Both the position numbers and the translations under genes were made by a program. The notes beneath the pieces are model-generated. The model had not been told where the DNA came from and searched no databases. It saw only the letters and a list, made by a program, of their open reading frames with translations. From Parvibium lacunae (GTDB lineage: Bacteria; Pseudomonadota; Gammaproteobacteria; Burkholderiales; Burkholderiaceae_D): a stretch of 64,000 bases of DNA. Location of the stretch: contig NZ_QPGB01000004.1 of the NCBI RefSeq assembly GCF_003335215.1, forward strand, positions 124,001 to 188,000. The letters are read 5' to 3'. Of this stretch, positions 61,238 to 64,000 are shown one piece after another (position 1 is the first letter of the stretch; the number at the start of each line of letters is the position of its first letter).

Positions 61238-62655
61238 GGGGACTTCCTTTCAGAAAGGACATCTGGGCGGACGATGGATTCAAATTGGGCGAGTGGTGAG
61301 CGCAGAAGCAAGCCCCACGCCGCTAATTTGAGTAAACAGGGTAGGCCAGCATAGGCCCAGATCAGGGCCTGCAAACCATCACTACCTGCCGCAAGGGGAG
61401 CGCTGCCCGGGGCTTGGCTTACATAGCCAGCCCATTCGAGCATGGGCAAAGCCAGCCCGGCGGCGATGGCCAGGTTAAGCTTGGTGACGCAATGCCATAA
61501 GCCGATTGCCTGTGTACCCGCTTGTGGTGAATTGGCTGGCTCGAGGGCCGACGCATCATTCTGTTGGCGAATCCAGTTTGCCAACAGGGTAGCGGGCATC
61601 GCCAAATCTGCACCCAAGACACACCCTGTCAGCGCGCAGACGAGGATGTAGCCCGGTAATTCCCAACCGCTGTGGGGCAGAAAAGCCGCCCATAAAAAAG
61701 CGACCACGGATAAACCCATGCCCAAGCCCCACATCGGGGTTTGGCCGTAGCGATCAGCGAGCTTGACCCACACCGGTAAGCCGAGTGCGCCCAGCAGAAA
61801 GTAGAGCATTAATAAGGGGCCGGCGTACTCCGCCAGACCCAGCGCATCTTGTACATAGAACAAAAAAAGCGTGGCAGGAATGCTCGCGGCAATCCCATTA
61901 ACAATGTAAACCCCAATCAACCAGCGGAAGCTGGCTTGCCGCAAGGGGGCGAATAATGCTTGTCCATAACCCACCAGGTTGCGTGTTGGGGGCGGGGCTG
62001 TTTGCGCTGGTGAGGCCATCAGGTTCACGCTGCCAAGTTGGGGCGCAGGACAGTAATAGAGCAATGCCCAAAGCGCGATACCCAGGCTCAGGTTAAACAA
62101 CCAAACCAAGGTGGATAAGCCCGCAATGGTGGGTACGATGGCCGCAATGATCACCCCGAGTAGCCCGAGGCCCTCACGGGCACTCACCCAGCGTAACCGT
62201 TCCGCTGCGTTGTTGCCTAGCCATGCGCCCCAGGCTTGATGGGCAATGCTGGCTAAACTGTAGCCGCCATAGGCCAGTACCAGACCCAGTGTTAACCATA
62301 TCCAGGTGAGGGTAGGTTGGTGGCTGAAATGGGGTGTGAACCAGGCGGGTATGAGTAAGGGTAAAAAGACCCCGGTTAAACCAAGGCAGAGCAGGGGGGT
62401 GGCCCATTGAATAGTGCGGCGTAGGCGGTGGGCGGTGCTGATGGGCCCGCTTTGATTCAGATAATAACCAATCCAGGGATCGAACAGCGCATCCAGTAGG
62501 CGAATGGCGAGCAGCAGAAAGCCGATGGTGCTGAGAGAGAGTGCGAAATGATCGACGTAGTATTTAGGCACATACAGATACACGGGCAACGCTAACACAG
62601 CGAGGGGTAAGGCCAGACCGCCATAGGCGAGCTGAGCCAATATGCCGTTTTTCAT
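61234..62655 (-). CDS. MFS transporter (GPH/MFS_2-like) of the lipid operon
   Basis: 473 residues, 12 helices. The start AQLAYGGLALPLAVLALPVYLYVPKYYVDHFALSLSTIG and RLLDALFDPWIGYYL with the DPWIG motif are typical of the GPH/MFS_2 family. In related clusters such a carrier sits next to Cfa and chalcone-isomerase-like genes; lipid or lysolipid movement is conceivable. It overlaps both neighbours by 4 bases. Confidence 0.88.
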   Translation of the reverse strand: MKNGILAQLAYGGLALPLAVLALPVYLYVPKYYVDHFALSLSTIGFLLLAIRLLDALFDPWIGYYLNQSGPISTAHRLRRTIQWATPLLCLGLTGVFLPLLIPAWFTPHFSHQPTLTWIWLTLGLVLAYGGYSLASIAHQAWGAWLGNNAAERLRWVSAREGLGLLGVIIAAIVPTIAGLSTLVWLFNLSLGIALWALLYYCPAPQLGSVNLMASPAQTAPPPTRNLVGYGQALFAPLRQASFRWLIGVYIVNGIAASIPATLFLFYVQDALGLAEYAGPLLMLYFLLGALGLPVWVKLADRYGQTPMWGLGMGLSVVAFLWAAFLPHSGWELPGYILVCALTGCVLGADLAMPATLLANWIRQQNDASALEPANSPQAGTQAIGLWHCVTKLNLAIAAGLALPMLEWAGYVSQAPGSAPLAAGSDGLQALIWAYAGLPCLLKLAAWGLLLRSPLAQFESIVRPDVLSERKSP

Positions 62656-63239
62656 GGTGTGCTAGCCGCCCCGTTGACCGTTTGGCCGAGTAGCGCGGCG
62701 CGTAAATTGGGGGCACGGGTGCGTGGGTCGAGCCAGATCGCAAAAAAAGCTTGTGTAAAAGCCGGGTCGGCGATGGTGCCGAGTTCGCGGCCATTGAAAT
62801 AGAAGCGGGTGGCCTGCCCTGCCAGATTAATGCCGGTAATACGGTCACCTGCTTTCACGTTCGGAAAAAGGCTTTGCATGCGCTTTTGCCATTCTTGGCG
62901 CTGGGTAGGCGTACCAAAACCGAGTCGCTCGATTTCTTCGGCACTGCTATCTGCAATTTTCTCTCCATCTAGATTCCGCGCGTAGGTGAGACGTAAAGCG
63001 AAACCTTGCTGTAGCGAGGCCGGATTCTTTGCCCACAAGGCGGCATCATAAATCGCTAAACCAAACCAGCGAAATTTGCCACTGCCCATGAATTGGTTTG
63101 TTGATAGCTCTTCTTGCACATAACTTGGTGAGGGCAGCGCGGTGGCCTGATTGACCGAGAGCAAACAGCCGACACTAATGAATAACAAGCAGTAACTGAT
63201 TTTACGAATCCAACCGGGATTGATTGCTAGCAATTGCAT
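62652..63239 (-). CDS. Chalcone-isomerase-like exported protein
   Basis: 195 residues. A signal peptide (ends near ATA-LP, about residue 35) and a chalcone-isomerase-like domain: GKFRWFGLAIYDAALWAK, GFALRLTYARNLDGEKIADSSAEEI and VKAGDRITGINLAGQATRFYFNG. Bacterial members bind fatty acids or haem and are not flavonoid enzymes. It precedes MFS with a 4-base overlap. Confidence 0.87.
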   Translation of the reverse strand: MQLLAINPGWIRKISYCLLFISVGCLLSVNQATALPSPSYVQEELSTNQFMGSGKFRWFGLAIYDAALWAKNPASLQQGFALRLTYARNLDGEKIADSSAEEIERLGFGTPTQRQEWQKRMQSLFPNVKAGDRITGINLAGQATRFYFNGRELGTIADPAFTQAFFAIWLDPRTRAPNLRAALLGQTVNGAASTP

Positions 63240-63294
63240 GACGCACCTCCTAACCGCAATGATTCAATAATCAGTTTACGCAGGGGCCAGGTAA

Positions 63295-64000
63295 TCAGTT
63301 TTTCTGCAGGGTGTATTGGTAAACATCGGTGTTGCCTTGGCGGAAGGCGCTTTCGCAATAGGCAAGATAAAATTCCCACATGCGAATGAAGCGGTCATCA
63401 AAGCCCTGCCGGCGAATGGCATCGAGTTGCCCCATGAAGTCATGCCGCCATTGTCGCAGCGTACCGGCGTAGTCTTGGCCAAAGGCCCGTTGATTGACAA
63501 CACGCAGCCCGGCTAGTTCTGCTTCCTGGCAGAAACGGCTCGGGCTAGGCAACATGCCACCGGGGAAAATATATTGTTGAATAAAATCCGTGCTGCGGCG
63601 ATAGCGCTCAAATAGCGCATCGGCAATGGTGATGGTCTGAATGACAGCACGCCCGCCAGATTTCAGGTTACGCGCAATCGCTGCAAAATAGGTGGCCCAA
63701 TATTCTTCACCTACTGCCTCGAACATTTCAATCGAGGCAATCCCATCGAATTGCCCCTGGGTATCGCGATAATCTTGTAGACGAAATTCCGCTTGCTCTG
63801 CTCGCCCTAGGCGGGCCAAGCGCTGCTGCGCATAGTGTTGCTGCTCGGTTGAGAGAGTTAAGCCAACAACCGTTGCGCCTTGCGCCGTGGCTAGCTCGGC
63901 AAAGCCGCCCCAGCCGCAGCCGACTTCCAAAACCTTGGCATGATCGCTAAGTTGCAGCTCATTCAGAATACGTTGATATTTCGCCTGTTGTGCCGCTTCG
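63295..64000 (-). CDS. Cfa-like SAM methyltransferase, 5' end outside window
   Basis: At least 235 residues; the frame runs open to base 64000, so the N-terminus is missing. SAM site VLEVGCGWGGFAEL, VGLTLSTEQQHYAQQRL, IASIEMFEAVGEEYW, IQTITIAD and FIQQYIFPGGMLPS match cyclopropane-fatty-acyl-phospholipid synthases. Such enzymes methylate acyl double bonds; in clusters of this make-up the relative is linked with furan or methylated fatty acids. An in-frame ATG is absent within the visible region upstream of the SAM loop. Confidence 0.9.
   Translation of the reverse strand, partial: EAAQQAKYQRILNELQLSDHAKVLEVGCGWGGFAELATAQGATVVGLTLSTEQQHYAQQRLARLGRAEQAEFRLQDYRDTQGQFDGIASIEMFEAVGEEYWATYFAAIARNLKSGGRAVIQTITIADALFERYRRSTDFIQQYIFPGGMLPSPSRFCQEAELAGLRVVNQRAFGQDYAGTLRQWRHDFMGQLDAIRRQGFDDRFIRMWEFYLAYCESAFRQGNTDVYQYTLQKN

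Overview
The window is a gene-dense, moderately GC-rich chromosomal segment of a Gram-negative bacterium. Outer-membrane proteins, heptose/LPS genes, pagP, RlpA, EnvC and DsbA show the Gram-negative envelope. The gene orders point to Betaproteobacteria, most likely Burkholderiales: envC-ctpA-moeB; argS-SPOR-dsbA-SDR; glnK-amtB next to a TIGR02049-type gshA, gshB and a EIIA(Man)-HPr-EI set; 5'-nucleotidase-slmA; and a Bug/TctC-type binding protein. The genus cannot be told from what is seen. There is no rRNA, tRNA, CRISPR array, insertion sequence or prophage gene that I can recognise.

Layout. 1-3.5 kb: cell-division peptidoglycan control (EnvC, CtpA) and a MoeB-like E1 enzyme. 3.5-6.1 kb: copper ATPase and CopZ-like chaperone. 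6.1-11.1 kb: a minus-strand unit gmhA/diaA-like, dolP-like, LemA, MOSC, divergent from rsmI and a parvulin with yraN at the junction. 11.2-17 kb: YbaL/Kef-type antiporter, a beta-barrel protein and a three-gene MacAB/Lol-like ABC exporter. 17-22.6 kb: Lrp regulator divergent from a tyrosine catabolic operon (hppD, FAA hydrolase, VOC protein, maiA, Bug protein) that lacks homogentisate dioxygenase. 22.6-27.5 kb: rlpA, SDR, dsbA, SPOR, argS. 27.7-32 kb: PAS histidine kinase translationally coupled to a REC-DUF3369-GGDEF-EAL regulator. 32.7-37.6 kb: comM/yifB and ubiK, then the torF-like porin-glnK-amtB operon behind a clear sigma-54 promoter with NtrC-type sites. 37.9-39.8 kb: an unrecognised protein, a Ras-like small GTPase and a Roadblock/LC7 protein. 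39.9-44.6 kb: gshA-gshB and a PTS phosphorelay with no EIIB or EIIC. 44.6-53.3 kb: transporters, a lipoprotein, slmA, pagP, DUF4197, TlpA-like, tcdA, lrgAB.

53.3-56.1 kb holds a compact minus-strand cassette made of a sterol-desaturase-type hydroxylase, a permuted NlpC/P60 (YiiX/YebB-like) hydrolase and a CarF/PEDS1 (plasmanylethanolamine desaturase) family protein, divergent from an XRE-type regulator. This is my best candidate for an undescribed lipid-modifying system. 56.1-58.3 kb: hslR, heptose-phosphate adenylyltransferase and an AAA ATPase with its own promoter and an inverted repeat. 58.3-64 kb: a minus-strand lipid operon (Cfa-like methyltransferase cut by the window end, chalcone-isomerase-like protein, MFS carrier, DUF3833 lipoprotein, a 51-residue DUF2256 protein starting at TTG, SDR, NTF2-like, ferritin-like di-iron protein) closed by a strong terminator. 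Its content resembles the ChrR/sigma-E-linked fatty-acid-modification clusters of other Proteobacteria.

Main themes: envelope and lipid remodelling, division-site peptidoglycan processing, nitrogen control and aromatic amino acid breakdown. All functions are read from sequence motifs and family knowledge; no search was run.
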